A DNA stretch of 64,000 bases from Flavobacterium difficile (GTDB lineage Bacteria > Bacteroidota > Bacteroidia > Flavobacteriales > Flavobacteriaceae), in assembly GCF_011392115.1 (NCBI RefSeq), contig NZ_JAAJBT010000004.1, forward strand, positions 124,001 through 188,000. Reading direction: 5' to 3'. Under the pieces are notes generated by a model. The model made no database searches, was not told the origin of the DNA, and was given only the letters and a program-made list of their open reading frames with translations. A program made the translations under genes and the position numbers. Positions 44,889-53,910 of this stretch are shown here, piece after piece. Position 1 is the stretch's first letter; every line of letters starts with the position of its first letter.

Positions 44889-45917
44889 ATGCAAAAAATA
44901 ATCTTTAAAATAAAAGGTCACCGCTACTTTTTGTTATTTATTTTATTATTTTCTTATTTTGAAAGTATACAAGGAAGGCTTTCTTATGAACGGTCATTTA
45001 CAGTCTATCTATTTACGCCAGAAGCCGCAATTGTACAACTTTTGAGTGCTTGTATTTTATTTTTAATTATACGTTTTTTAATTGTAAAATGGCAAATATC
45101 TGGAATAATTAAAATCAAATCTATTGTATTTATATTAATAACTTCAGTTTTAATATATTTTATTGTAATGTTACTTTTAGGCCTATTTGTTGCACTAATT
45201 TTTAATACTTTAGAAAGAAATTTCAACACAACAACTTTAATTCTTTCTTCATTTAAAAATGTGCTTGATGCATTAATTTATGGTAGTTTTTATATGACTT
45301 ATTTTTATTATAATAGAAATAAATGGCATCAAAAAGAAATTTCAAGATACAACCAAGCGTTATCTGAGAGTAAAATTATGCAATTAAAAAGTCAAATAAA
45401 CCCTCATTTTTTATTTAATAATTTAAATATTTTAGATCAACTTATCGAAGAAGATAAAGTGGTAGCATCAGATTTTTTAAACAATTTTGCTGAGTTATAT
45501 CGTATTGTTTTAGAAGTATCAGATAAAAAACTAATCAAATTAGAAGAAGAAATAGAATTTGCAAATTTATACTTTCAATTGATCAAACAAAAATTTGGAA
45601 ATGCCTTTGTTCTTGAATTTAATATTAAAAATAATGTTGGTTATATTGTACCAATGACACTACAATTACTGATAGAAAATGTAATTAAACACAACAAAGC
45701 AACAGAACAAAATCCGATAAAAATTGATATAAACATTGATGACAAAATAACTGTAACAAATTCATTTAGGCCAAAATCACCTTCACAATTTTCATCTGGA
45801 AAAGCTCTAAAAAACTTAAATGTTCAATATGAAATATTAAGCAATCAGAAGATTCATATTGTGCAAGATGAAGCTACTTTTTTGGTAAATATTCCTATAA
45901 TTAAAAATTTATTATGA
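44889..45917 (+). CDS. LytS/YehU-type sensor histidine kinase
   Basis: The 342-residue protein has four predicted membrane helices (about 12-28, 45-65, 80-105 and 120-140) and no extracytoplasmic sensor domain. It then has the PF06580-type kinase motif with His173 in SQINPHFLFNNLN. The N-box LQLLIENVIKHN (about 255-266) and a short G-box region (SGKALKNLNVQYEIL) bind ATP. Loops between helices are very short, so the signal is probably sensed in the membrane. Its stop codon overlaps the start of the response regulator (ATGA). Confidence 0.93.
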   Translation: MQKIIFKIKGHRYFLLFILLFSYFESIQGRLSYERSFTVYLFTPEAAIVQLLSACILFLIIRFLIVKWQISGIIKIKSIVFILITSVLIYFIVMLLLGLFVALIFNTLERNFNTTTLILSSFKNVLDALIYGSFYMTYFYYNRNKWHQKEISRYNQALSESKIMQLKSQINPHFLFNNLNILDQLIEEDKVVASDFLNNFAELYRIVLEVSDKKLIKLEEEIEFANLYFQLIKQKFGNAFVLEFNIKNNVGYIVPMTLQLLIENVIKHNKATEQNPIKIDINIDDKITVTNSFRPKSPSQFSSGKALKNLNVQYEILSNQKIHIVQDEATFLVNIPIIKNLL

Positions 45918-46678
45918 TGATTAAGACAGTACTCATTGAAGATGAAATCCCCGCCAGAAAAAAATTAATTCGTTTTCTTAATGATGTGGAAGAATCAGTT
46001 GAAATAATAGCTGAAATCGATACCGTTGAAGCGGCAATTACGTTTTTAAAAACAAATCAAGTAGATATAATTTTTTCTGATATTGAATTGTTAGACGGCA
46101 AGGCATTTGAAATTTATAATAATGTTGAAGTAAATTGTCCTATTATTTTCACAACAGCATACGATAAATTTTGGATGGATGCTTTTGAAACAAATGGAAT
46201 TGAATATCTACTCAAACCCTATTCTTTCACTAGATTTCAAAAAGCTTGGTCAAAATTTCTAAGATTAAAAAAAACAGGAGCATCAGATTTAGTTTCAAAA
46301 TTATCTAATTTAATTCATAATACAGCTGTTGGTATTGCCTATAAAAAAAGATTCATAATTAACTCAAATAATTCATCTTTTGCTTTAGATATTGACAAAA
46401 TTGCTTTTTTTTCAGCAGAAGAAGGTGTTATTTTCGCACATGAAACCACAGGAAAAAAGTATTTACTAACTGAAAATACACTAGTATCAATAGAAAGTCA
46501 AATTGATCCAAACGAATTCTTTAAAATTAATCGAGGTCAACTCGTAGCAAAACAATACATAGAAAAAATTGAACGTTATTCTAAAAATGCTTTATCCATA
46601 AAAATTATAAATTATAAAACGCCACTAATTACTAGCCAAAGTAATACAGCCTCTTTTGGAGAATGGTTTCAGAAATAA
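45914..46678 (+). CDS. LytTR-family response regulator
   Basis: The 254-residue protein has an N-terminal receiver domain (Glu9/Asp10, phospho-acceptor Asp56 in IIFSDIELLDG, Lys in LLKPYSF) and a C-terminal LytTR DNA-binding domain (about 145-250; KINRGQLVAKQYIEKIE). It is the partner of the overlapping kinase. Possible targets are the neighbouring DoxX gene or the secreted-protein gene just upstream. A start one codon later (45917) is equally possible. Confidence 0.94.
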   Translation: MMIKTVLIEDEIPARKKLIRFLNDVEESVEIIAEIDTVEAAITFLKTNQVDIIFSDIELLDGKAFEIYNNVEVNCPIIFTTAYDKFWMDAFETNGIEYLLKPYSFTRFQKAWSKFLRLKKTGASDLVSKLSNLIHNTAVGIAYKKRFIINSNNSSFALDIDKIAFFSAEEGVIFAHETTGKKYLLTENTLVSIESQIDPNEFFKINRGQLVAKQYIEKIERYSKNALSIKIINYKTPLITSQSNTASFGEWFQK

Positions 46679-46746
46679 GAAAAATTTACTAGCCATTACA
46701 TCACATTTTCATATATTTGATTTACAACTAAAACTTTAAACAAATT

Positions 46747-47190
46747 ATGAAAAAATTATTTTTAAACAATGGAACTGGATTGAATTTTGATTTAGGCCTA
46801 TTAGTGATTAGAATTATATTAGGTATTCTGATGGCTTTTTATGGCTATGAAAAATTAATCCATTTTAATGAAATGGCAGCCTCTGACTTTTGGACAAAAA
46901 ACATCAGCTTTTTAGGAATGAGTGGCGCTGTACCTTTAGCTTTAACCGTTTTTGCAGAATTTTTCTGCAGTCTTCTATTACTTGTAGGATTATTTTCTCG
47001 CTTTAGTCTACTTGTACTAGCGTTTTGTATGGCCTATATTTTCTTAATAGTTTTTCCTATGCAAATACTTTCAAAAGGAGATAATGGTTACGAATTTAAT
47101 TCAGCTTTTACTTATTTTGTACTTTATGTTGGTTTACTTTTTACAGGCGTTGGCAAATATAGTTTAGATGCTAAATTGTTTGACAAATAA
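46747..47190 (+). CDS. DoxX-family membrane protein
   Basis: The 147-residue protein has four membrane helices and the DoxX pattern: LGLLVIRIILGILMAFYGYEKL at the start, then SFLGMSGAVPLALTVFAEFFCSLLLL and LLFTGVGKYSLDA at the end. DoxX proteins take part in redox and membrane-associated respiratory or thiol-stress functions, but the activity of most is unknown. A TATATTTG -7 element is at 46712-46719. It follows the LytTR regulator by 68 bp and ends at a terminator. Confidence 0.88.
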   Translation: MKKLFLNNGTGLNFDLGLLVIRIILGILMAFYGYEKLIHFNEMAASDFWTKNISFLGMSGAVPLALTVFAEFFCSLLLLVGLFSRFSLLVLAFCMAYIFLIVFPMQILSKGDNGYEFNSAFTYFVLYVGLLFTGVGKYSLDAKLFDK

Positions 47191-47215
47191 CTATTTTATA
47201 TACATTTTTGATATT

Positions 47216-47246
47216 AAAAAAAGCGACAATATTGTCGCTTTTTTTA
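47216..47246. terminator. Bidirectional intrinsic terminator
   Basis: A perfect palindrome AAAAAAGCGACAAT/ATTGTCGCTTTTTT (about 47217-47245) lies between the convergent DoxX and murA genes and has T-runs for both strands. Confidence 0.92.
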
Positions 47247-47247
47247 T

Positions 47248-48558
47248 TTATACTCTTACGATATTTGCTCCTAAGGCTCTTAATCGTTCGTCTATTCTCT
47301 CGTAACCTCTGTCGATTTGTTCTATATTTTGAATCGTACTAGTTCCTTTTGCTGAAAGTGCTGCAATTAATAAAGAAATACCCGCTCTAATATCTGGCGA
47401 ACTCATCGTTGTAGCTTTTAATTGCGATTGGAAATCGTGACCCATTACTACTGCTCTGTGCGGATCACATAACATAATTTTCGCACCCATATCAATTAGT
47501 TTATCCACAAAGAATAAACGGCTTTCAAACATTTTTTGGTGAATTAAAACATCCCCTTTCGCTTGTGTAGCGACTACTAAAATGATACTCAATAAATCGG
47601 GTGTAAATCCCGGCCATGGCGCATCCGAAACAGTTAAAATAGAACCGTCAATATCTGTTTTAATTTCATATCCGTCTTTATGAGCAGGAATGTAGATATC
47701 GTCTCCTTTTTGTTCTAAAGTAATTCCTAGTTTTCTAAATACATTCGGAATTTGACCTAAATTATCCCAACTCACATTCTTGATTGTAATTTCACTTTTT
47801 GTCATTGCTGCTAAACCAATCCATGAACCAATTTCAATCATATCAGGTAAAATTCTGTGCTCACAACCACCTAATGATTCCACTCCTTCGATAGTTAATA
47901 AGTTAGAACCAATACCAGTAATTTTCGCACCCATCGAATTTAACATCTTACATAATTGTTGTAAGTACGGTTCACAAGCAGCGTTATAAATTGTAGTAAT
48001 TCCTTCAGCCAAAACAGCCGCCATAACAATATTAGCGGTTCCTGTAACAGAAGCTTCATCTAATAACATGTAAGCACCTTTTAAACGGCCTTCATTTTCT
48101 ACGCCATAAAAATGGTCTTCTCTATTGTATCGAAATTTTGCACCTAAATTAATGAAACCTTCAAAATGCGTATCTAATCGACGTCTTCCAATTTTGTCTC
48201 CACCTGGTTTGGGAATAAATCCTTTTCCAAAACGAGCTAATAACGGACCAACAATCATGATAGAACCACGCAAACTTCCACCTTCTTTTTTAAAAGCTTC
48301 TGTTTCTAAATACCCTACATTTACTTCATCTGCCTGAAATGTATAATCTCCAGGACCATTTTTCTGTATTTTTACACCTAAATTACCTAATAAAGTAATC
48401 AACTTATTTACATCGATAATGTCAGGAATATTCGTAACTCTAACTTTTTCTGAAGTTAATAAAACAGGACATAAAACCTGTAACGCTTCATTTTTGGCAC
48501 CTTGTGGTTGCACATTTCCTTTTAAGGGCTTTCCGCCTTCAATTTTGAATGTTCCCAT
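47248..48558 (-). CDS. murA: UDP-N-acetylglucosamine 1-carboxyvinyltransferase MurA
   Basis: MurA starts peptidoglycan synthesis by transferring enolpyruvate to UDP-GlcNAc. The 436-residue product has the inverse-barrel repeats, Lys22/Asn23 (AKNEAL) and GPLLARFG. The catalytic-loop residue that is Cys in most bacteria (PGGC) is Asp121 here (PGGDKIGRR). An Asp at this position is known to make MurA insensitive to fosfomycin, so intrinsic resistance is expected. It begins directly at the end of the DUF4290 gene. Confidence 0.97.
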   Translation of the reverse strand: MGTFKIEGGKPLKGNVQPQGAKNEALQVLCPVLLTSEKVRVTNIPDIIDVNKLITLLGNLGVKIQKNGPGDYTFQADEVNVGYLETEAFKKEGGSLRGSIMIVGPLLARFGKGFIPKPGGDKIGRRRLDTHFEGFINLGAKFRYNREDHFYGVENEGRLKGAYMLLDEASVTGTANIVMAAVLAEGITTIYNAACEPYLQQLCKMLNSMGAKITGIGSNLLTIEGVESLGGCEHRILPDMIEIGSWIGLAAMTKSEITIKNVSWDNLGQIPNVFRKLGITLEQKGDDIYIPAHKDGYEIKTDIDGSILTVSDAPWPGFTPDLLSIILVVATQAKGDVLIHQKMFESRLFFVDKLIDMGAKIMLCDPHRAVVMGHDFQSQLKATTMSSPDIRAGISLLIAALSAKGTSTIQNIEQIDRGYERIDERLRALGANIVRV

Positions 48559-49392
48559 TTATATTGTATTTGTATTTGGATTATTTTTTGGTTTAAAATT
48601 CTTGCCGCCTTTATAATTTGGATTGTTTAAATTGGCTTTATTATTATCTGGCGAGTTCGGTTTTGCACTTGTAGCATTTGAATTTCTGTTGGTATTCGTT
48701 TGCGCTCTGTTCTGATTAGAAGATGGTCTGCTTTGGTTTCTATTCGTATTGGAAGCTTCTCCTTTGGGAAAAAACTGTGTTTTATTCGACTGCTTTTTAT
48801 TTACCTTTAATAAATTTTGAGAAGTAGAAAGCTCTTCTTTCATTGCTGTTAAGTTCAATTCTCCGTTAGATAATTCTAATAAATGATTAAAAATAACTTC
48901 ATCGGTAACCGTATCCTTATTCCAACTTAAAAAACACTTTTTCATGTGATTAGCAATCACAATGATTAATGCGTTTTTCAACTCGCCGTCTTCCCATTTA
49001 CGAGCAACATCAATCATATATTTAATGTTGTTACCGTAAAATCTATATTTTGGAAAATTTTGAGGATACGCTAATCTTTGAGGTTTCAATTGCACCACTT
49101 CTCTTGTTGGAATTGGGTATGGAGAATCAATATCTAATTTAAAATCAGACATGATGAATAATTGATCCCAAAGTTTATGCTGAAAATCAGGCACATCGCG
49201 CAAGTGCGGATTTAAATTTCCTAAAACAGAAATTACATATCTAGCACCTTTATTTCGCTTTTCACGATCTTCAATTGCGGTAATTTCATTAATTAATTTT
49301 TGAACATATCTTCCGTATTCAGGAATAATCAAGTGTTCACGTTGCGAGTTATATTCTAAATAATTAATCGCTTCTTCGTTTATGTATGACAT
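48559..49392 (-). CDS. DUF4290 protein
   Basis: The 277-residue protein has a conserved helical N-terminal domain (about 1-185; LEYNSQREHLIIPEYGRYVQ) and a low-complexity Asn/Gln/Ser-rich tail (about 195-277, with NTNRNSN-type runs). The domain is found in Bacteroidota, directly upstream of murA. Its function is unknown; the fixed position suggests a role connected with cell-wall synthesis. The stop codon is immediately before the murA ATG, so the two are coupled. Confidence 0.9.
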   Translation of the reverse strand: MSYINEEAINYLEYNSQREHLIIPEYGRYVQKLINEITAIEDREKRNKGARYVISVLGNLNPHLRDVPDFQHKLWDQLFIMSDFKLDIDSPYPIPTREVVQLKPQRLAYPQNFPKYRFYGNNIKYMIDVARKWEDGELKNALIIVIANHMKKCFLSWNKDTVTDEVIFNHLLELSNGELNLTAMKEELSTSQNLLKVNKKQSNKTQFFPKGEASNTNRNQSRPSSNQNRAQTNTNRNSNATSAKPNSPDNNKANLNNPNYKGGKNFKPKNNPNTNTI

Positions 49393-49394
49393 AT

Positions 49395-49679
49395 TTATAA
49401 TGAAATAATTCCTTCAATAGTTGATAATTCCTGGTATTTCTCTATAACCTTATCTGGATTTTGCATCGTAACATTCACAGAAATACTAGTGTATTTTCCT
49501 GTTTTTGAAGCGTTTGTTTTTATAACTGCACCCATGTTATTGAACGTGTTTTCAACTAAATTTATGCTAGTAGCATCAGTTGGAACAATAAACTTATACA
49601 AATATACGGCAGGCCAAGTTGTAGATTCTTCTAATTCTGATTTTAACCTAATGTAAAAATCTTCTGTTTTTTTATCCAT
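49395..49679 (-). CDS. DUF493 protein (YbeD-like)
   Basis: The 94-residue protein has an ACT-like alpha-beta fold: YIRLKSELEESTTWPAVYLYKFIVP, then TGKYTSISVNVTMQNPDKVIEKYQEL. The E. coli YbeD relative lies near lipoate genes. No function is proven; a regulatory small-molecule-binding role is inferred from the fold. It is first in the DUF493-DUF4290-murA unit, two bases before DUF4290. Confidence 0.9.
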   Translation of the reverse strand: MDKKTEDFYIRLKSELEESTTWPAVYLYKFIVPTDATSINLVENTFNNMGAVIKTNASKTGKYTSISVNVTMQNPDKVIEKYQELSTIEGIISL

Positions 49680-49798
49680 GTAAATTTAAGCTAATAAAAG
49701 AACAAATATACATTTATAATGTTTCATTTAAAAATATAAATAATTAAGATTTTCAAAATAAAAAAAATGATAGTACATTTGAACTTTTAAGACTCAAA

Positions 49799-50335
49799 AT
49801 GAATAAAAAAATTATACTGCTAATTGGCGGACCTAGTTCTGGAAAAACGACTTTAATTAACCATTTAGAAAATGAAGGTCACATTTGTTATCCTGAAATT
49901 TCAAGAGAAGTAATTTTAGAGGCTCGTGCTGATGGTGCCGAATTTTTATTTTTAGAAAACCCCATGTTGTTTAGTGAAAAACTTTTAGAAGGAAGAATTA
50001 AACAATATGAAAATGCCAAAAAAGAAGAAAAACCTGTTTTTATAGACAGAGGAATTCCCGATGTAGTCGCATACATGGATTTTATTGGAGATTCGTATCC
50101 TGAAAAATTTACAGCAGCTTGCGAAAAATACAAATACGACAAAATTTTCTTATTACCACCTTGGGAAGAAATTTATACAAGCGACGAAACCAGATATGAA
50201 ACATACGAAGAAGCAAGCAAAATACACCATTTCTTAGTTGCTACATACAAAAAGTATGGATATGATTTACATGAAGTCCCGAAAACGACTGTTGAAGAAA
50301 GATATGCGTTTATAATCAATCATTTACAAGACTAA
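49799..50335 (+). CDS. P-loop ATPase (AAA_28-like)
   Basis: The 178-residue product has the Walker A loop GGPSSGKTTL (9-18), a conserved CYPEISREVI segment after it, and PVFIDRGIPDVVAYM with the probable Walker B Asp. The motif resembles AAA_28/NadR-like small-molecule kinases. The substrate is unknown. It ends nine bases before recQ and is probably cotranscribed with it. Confidence 0.82.
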   Translation: MNKKIILLIGGPSSGKTTLINHLENEGHICYPEISREVILEARADGAEFLFLENPMLFSEKLLEGRIKQYENAKKEEKPVFIDRGIPDVVAYMDFIGDSYPEKFTAACEKYKYDKIFLLPPWEEIYTSDETRYETYEEASKIHHFLVATYKKYGYDLHEVPKTTVEERYAFIINHLQD

Positions 50336-50344
50336 TTCGCTTTA

Positions 50345-52228
50345 ATGAATCAACCACTAGATGTACTAAAAACCTATTGGAAACATGAGGCTTTTAGACC
50401 CACACAAGAGGAAATTATCACTACCGTTTTATCCGGAAAAGATACTTTTGCTTTATTACCAACTGGTGGAGGTAAATCCATTTGTTTTCAAATTCCAGCT
50501 TTACTCCTACCCGGAATTTGCTTAGTAATTTCTCCTCTAGTGGCTTTAATGAAAGACCAAGTTGAAAATCTAAAAGCAAAAAACATCAAAGCAATAACAT
50601 TAGCTGGTGGAATATCCTTTGAAGAAACCAATAATTTACTAGATAATTGTGCGTTTGGTGGATATAAATTTTTATATGTTTCTCCAGAACGTTTACAACA
50701 AGATTGGGTTTTAGAGCGAATTAAAAGCTTAAATGTAAATCTAGTAGCTATTGACGAAGCGCATTGTATTAGTCAATGGGGCCACGATTTTCGTCCAGCA
50801 TACTTAAAAATAGCTGCGTTAAAAGACTATTTTAAAGTTCCTTTTATTGCATTAACAGCAACGGCTACTCCAAGAGTTGAAACCGATATTTGTACTTTGT
50901 TACAACTTGAGAATCCAGTTATTTTTAAAAATTCGTTTGCTAGAGAAAATTTGGGTTATCACATTATTAAAACCGAAGATAAGCTGGGCAAATTGAAACA
51001 AATTTTCATTAAAAATCCAGAACCCTCAATCATTTATGTTAAAAATAGAAAATCTTGTATCGAATATAGTCAAACTTTAAACGATTTAGGATTTACTTCA
51101 ACTTTTTATCACGGTGGATTATCAACTAAAGAAAAAGAAAATAACATGAAGTTGTGGTTGGAAGAAAAAACAAAAATAATTGTGGCCACCAACGCTTTCG
51201 GTATGGGAATTGACAAACCGAATGTAAAAACAGTGGTGCATTTACAAATTCCAGATAACATTGAAAACTATTACCAAGAAGCAGGTAGAGCGGGAAGAAA
51301 CGGAAATAAATCATTTGCTTTGTTATTGACACCAGAAATAAATACAGAACAATTAAAGAATTATTTTATATCGAATTTGCCAAATAAAGAGTTTTTACAT
51401 TTGGTATATAAAAACTTAAACAATCATTTTCAAATTGCTTATGGTGAAGGATTTGAAGAACTTTTTTATCTAAATTTAAATCAATTTTGTGCTAAATACA
51501 ATATTTCTGTAACAAAAACTTTCGCCTGTTTGCAATTTTTAGACAGACAAGGAATCCTAACATTAAACAATTTAATTAGCAATAAAGCGAGTTTACAATT
51601 TTTAATTGAAAGTAGAGAAGTAATTAGATACACTAGTTTAAATAGTAAAGATGCTCCTGTTATTGAAACTATTTTGCGAAATTATACAGGTGTTTTTGAA
51701 CAAGTTACAATAATAAACACTGCATTAATTGCAACAAAATCTGGTACTTCGGAAGAAAAAGTCATCACGATTTTGAATAAACTTCAAGCGCAAGAAATGA
51801 TTGACCTGAAACTGCAAAGCAATGACATTTCAATTTTATATAATGAACCACGAGAAGATAGTTATACTATAAATAGGGTGGTTAAAATATTAGAAAATCA
51901 GAACCAGATTAAAGTAGAACAATATAATGCCATGCTAGATTTTGTTTCAGACACCTCGAAATGTAAATCGGTTTTAATATCGAAATATTTTGGAGAAGAA
52001 AACGCTAAACCATGCGGAATTTGTTCGTACTGCAGTTTAAAAAATAAATCGGAACCCAAATCTGTTTCAACAAGTATTCAAAACCTATTAAAAAATACTG
52101 CTTTATCTTCAAAAGAAATAGAAAACACGCTTACATTTTCAACAGAAGAAATTATCTTTGCCTTACAAAACTTATTAGAAAACGATAGTATCTTTTTAAA
52201 TTCCAATAATAAGTATCAAATTAAATAA
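50345..52228 (+). CDS. recQ: RecQ-family ATP-dependent DNA helicase
   Basis: RecQ is a 3'-to-5' helicase for recombinational repair. The 627-residue product has motif I LLPTGGGKS, the DEAH box (AIDEAHCISQWGHDFRP), motif III ALTATATPR and motif VI QEAGRAGRNG. The RQC zinc ligands appear as SKCKSVLISKYFG...CGICSYC. A winged-helix-like C-terminus follows, but no clear HRDC domain. Flavobacteria often carry two RecQ-like genes; this may be the shorter type. Confidence 0.93.
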   Translation: MNQPLDVLKTYWKHEAFRPTQEEIITTVLSGKDTFALLPTGGGKSICFQIPALLLPGICLVISPLVALMKDQVENLKAKNIKAITLAGGISFEETNNLLDNCAFGGYKFLYVSPERLQQDWVLERIKSLNVNLVAIDEAHCISQWGHDFRPAYLKIAALKDYFKVPFIALTATATPRVETDICTLLQLENPVIFKNSFARENLGYHIIKTEDKLGKLKQIFIKNPEPSIIYVKNRKSCIEYSQTLNDLGFTSTFYHGGLSTKEKENNMKLWLEEKTKIIVATNAFGMGIDKPNVKTVVHLQIPDNIENYYQEAGRAGRNGNKSFALLLTPEINTEQLKNYFISNLPNKEFLHLVYKNLNNHFQIAYGEGFEELFYLNLNQFCAKYNISVTKTFACLQFLDRQGILTLNNLISNKASLQFLIESREVIRYTSLNSKDAPVIETILRNYTGVFEQVTIINTALIATKSGTSEEKVITILNKLQAQEMIDLKLQSNDISILYNEPREDSYTINRVVKILENQNQIKVEQYNAMLDFVSDTSKCKSVLISKYFGEENAKPCGICSYCSLKNKSEPKSVSTSIQNLLKNTALSSKEIENTLTFSTEEIIFALQNLLENDSIFLNSNNKYQIK

Positions 52229-52319
52229 AAGTTAACCGCAGATTCGCAGATTATTAAAATAAAATTTAAGTGAAATCTGAGAATCTATGGAAAAAAATAA
52301 AGAAATAATAAAACATTAA

Positions 52320-52362
52320 AAGTCTTAGTATCTTAGTGCCTTCTTGGCTAAAAATGCTTAGA
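52320..52362 (+). repeat. Intergenic repeat of the CTTAGTG type upstream of fmt
   Basis: AAGTCTTAGTATCTTAGTGCC followed by TTCTTGGCTAAAAATGCTTAG resembles the stretches preceding hisD (5413-5460) and the gene at 17868-18296. It is a likely member of a degenerate 5'-UTR repeat family. Confidence 0.4.
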
Positions 52363-52374
52363 AACTATCAAAAA

Positions 52375-53322
52375 ATGGAAAAATTAAGAATCGTATTTAT
52401 GGGAACGCCTGACTTTGCCGTTGGAATTCTCGACACCATATACAGTAGTCAATTTGAAATAGTTGCTGTCATTACAGCACCAGATAAACCAGCAGGTCGC
52501 GGACAAAAAGTTGCAGTTAGTGCTGTAAAGACATATGCATTAGAAAAAAACTTACCACTTTTACAACCTACTAATTTAAAAAACGAAGAATTTTTAAAAG
52601 AGTTAGCCAGTTATAATGCAAATTTACAAATTGTTGTGGCGTTTAGAATGTTACCAGAAGTTGTTTGGAAAATGCCAAAATTAGGAACTTTTAATTTACA
52701 TGCTTCTTTATTACCGAATTACAGAGGAGCTGCACCCATAAACTGGGCAATTATTAATGGTGAAACAGAAACTGGTGTCACAACTTTCTTTATAGACGAT
52801 AAAATTGATACTGGTGCGATGATTTTAAATAAGAAAATAAATATCGGACCAGATGAAAATGTAGGCCAACTTCACGATAAGTTAATGCATTTAGGCAGTG
52901 AATGTGTGATTGAAACCTTAGAATTGATTGAAAAAGGAAATGTGACTACCACAATACAATCTGAAAATGCTGACTTAAAAACGGCACATAAACTCAATAA
53001 AGATAATTGTAAAATAGATTGGACAAAACCTGGACTTGAAATTTACAATCAAATTAGAGGATTATGTCCTTATCCAGCTGCTTGGACATTTATTAAAGAT
53101 GGAGCCAACGAATGGAACGTAAAAATTTACGATTCAAAATACATTGAAGACTCGCATACACATCCTTTAGGTACTATTATTTCTAGTAAAAAAGAAATGA
53201 GAATTGCAGTTGCTAATGGATACATACAAATTGAGAGTTTACAGTTTCCTGGAAAAAAGAAAATGCAAATTCACGAACTTTTAAATGGAACTACAATTAG
53301 TAGTGAAGCCGTTGTAGCCTAG
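52375..53322 (+). CDS. fmt: Methionyl-tRNA formyltransferase
   Basis: Fmt formylates the initiator Met-tRNA using 10-formyl-THF. The 315-residue product from the ATG at 52375 (MEKLRIVFMGTP) has the catalytic Asn-His-Asp set: FNLHASLLPNYRGAAP carries Asn and His, and TGVTTFFIDDKIDTG the Asp. A C-terminal OB-like domain follows. The in-frame ATG at 52336 would add 13 residues within the repeat-like leader and is rejected. It stands between recQ and the HU gene. Confidence 0.96.
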   Translation: MEKLRIVFMGTPDFAVGILDTIYSSQFEIVAVITAPDKPAGRGQKVAVSAVKTYALEKNLPLLQPTNLKNEEFLKELASYNANLQIVVAFRMLPEVVWKMPKLGTFNLHASLLPNYRGAAPINWAIINGETETGVTTFFIDDKIDTGAMILNKKINIGPDENVGQLHDKLMHLGSECVIETLELIEKGNVTTTIQSENADLKTAHKLNKDNCKIDWTKPGLEIYNQIRGLCPYPAAWTFIKDGANEWNVKIYDSKYIEDSHTHPLGTIISSKKEMRIAVANGYIQIESLQFPGKKKMQIHELLNGTTISSEAVVA

Positions 53323-53412
53323 GATTTTTGTGCAAAAAACAAGGCTTTAAGGATACTTTATTAACATTTAAACCTATTTATTAACATTTTTAACGAAAAT
53401 ACTAGGAAAAAC

Positions 53413-53442
53413 TTGCACAGTTCAGTCATACGTATAAATTTG
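53413..53442 (+). promoter_or_regulatory. Promoter of the HU gene
   Basis: TTG at 53413-53415, a 19-bp spacer and TAAATTTG at 53435-53442 match the Bacteroidota consensus. The HU ATG follows at 53484, leaving a 5'-UTR of about 35 bases. Confidence 0.75.
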
Positions 53443-53483
53443 TAGATGAAAATTATGTTTAATCAATTAAATAACTAACAATT

Positions 53484-53759
53484 ATGAACAAATCAGAATT
53501 AATCGATGCAATGGCAGCTTCTGCTGGAATTACAAAAGCAGCAGCAAAATTAGCTTTAGAATCATTTTTAGGAAGTGTTGAAGGTACATTACAAAAAGGT
53601 GGAAGAGTTTCTTTAGTAGGTTTCGGATCATGGTCAATTTCAAAAAGAGCGGCTAGAGATGGAAGAAACCCTCAAACTGGAAAAACAATCAAAATTGCTG
53701 CTAAAAATGTAGTAAAATTTAAAGCTGGTGCTGAATTAGACGGAGCTGTAAACAAATAA
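53484..53759 (+). CDS. hup: HU-family DNA-binding protein
   Basis: HU binds and bends DNA as a dimer in the nucleoid. The 91-residue product has the DNA-binding-arm motif GFGSWSISKRAARDGRNPQTG with the intercalating Pro in RNPQTG. It matches the standard HU length. The gene is monocistronic, with a consensus promoter and a terminator, as expected for a highly expressed protein. Confidence 0.96.
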   Translation: MNKSELIDAMAASAGITKAAAKLALESFLGSVEGTLQKGGRVSLVGFGSWSISKRAARDGRNPQTGKTIKIAAKNVVKFKAGAELDGAVNK

Positions 53760-53779
53760 TATATATTTGATTTATTATA

Positions 53780-53810
53780 AAAGCCTCTTCAAGTAAGGGG
53801 CTTTTTTTTT
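53780..53810 (+). terminator. Intrinsic terminator of the HU gene
   Basis: An 8-bp stem AAAGCCTC/GGGGCTTT (53780-53787 with 53797-53804) with one G-U pair and a 9-nt loop, followed by T's. Confidence 0.85.
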
Positions 53811-53910
53811 GGGATTATATAGTTCAATTTAACAAAACACAATCTTTTTAACGATTTTATTTGTTCAATAAAATTATTTTTTTTATATTCATTAAAAAAT
53901 TAGTTGGCCT

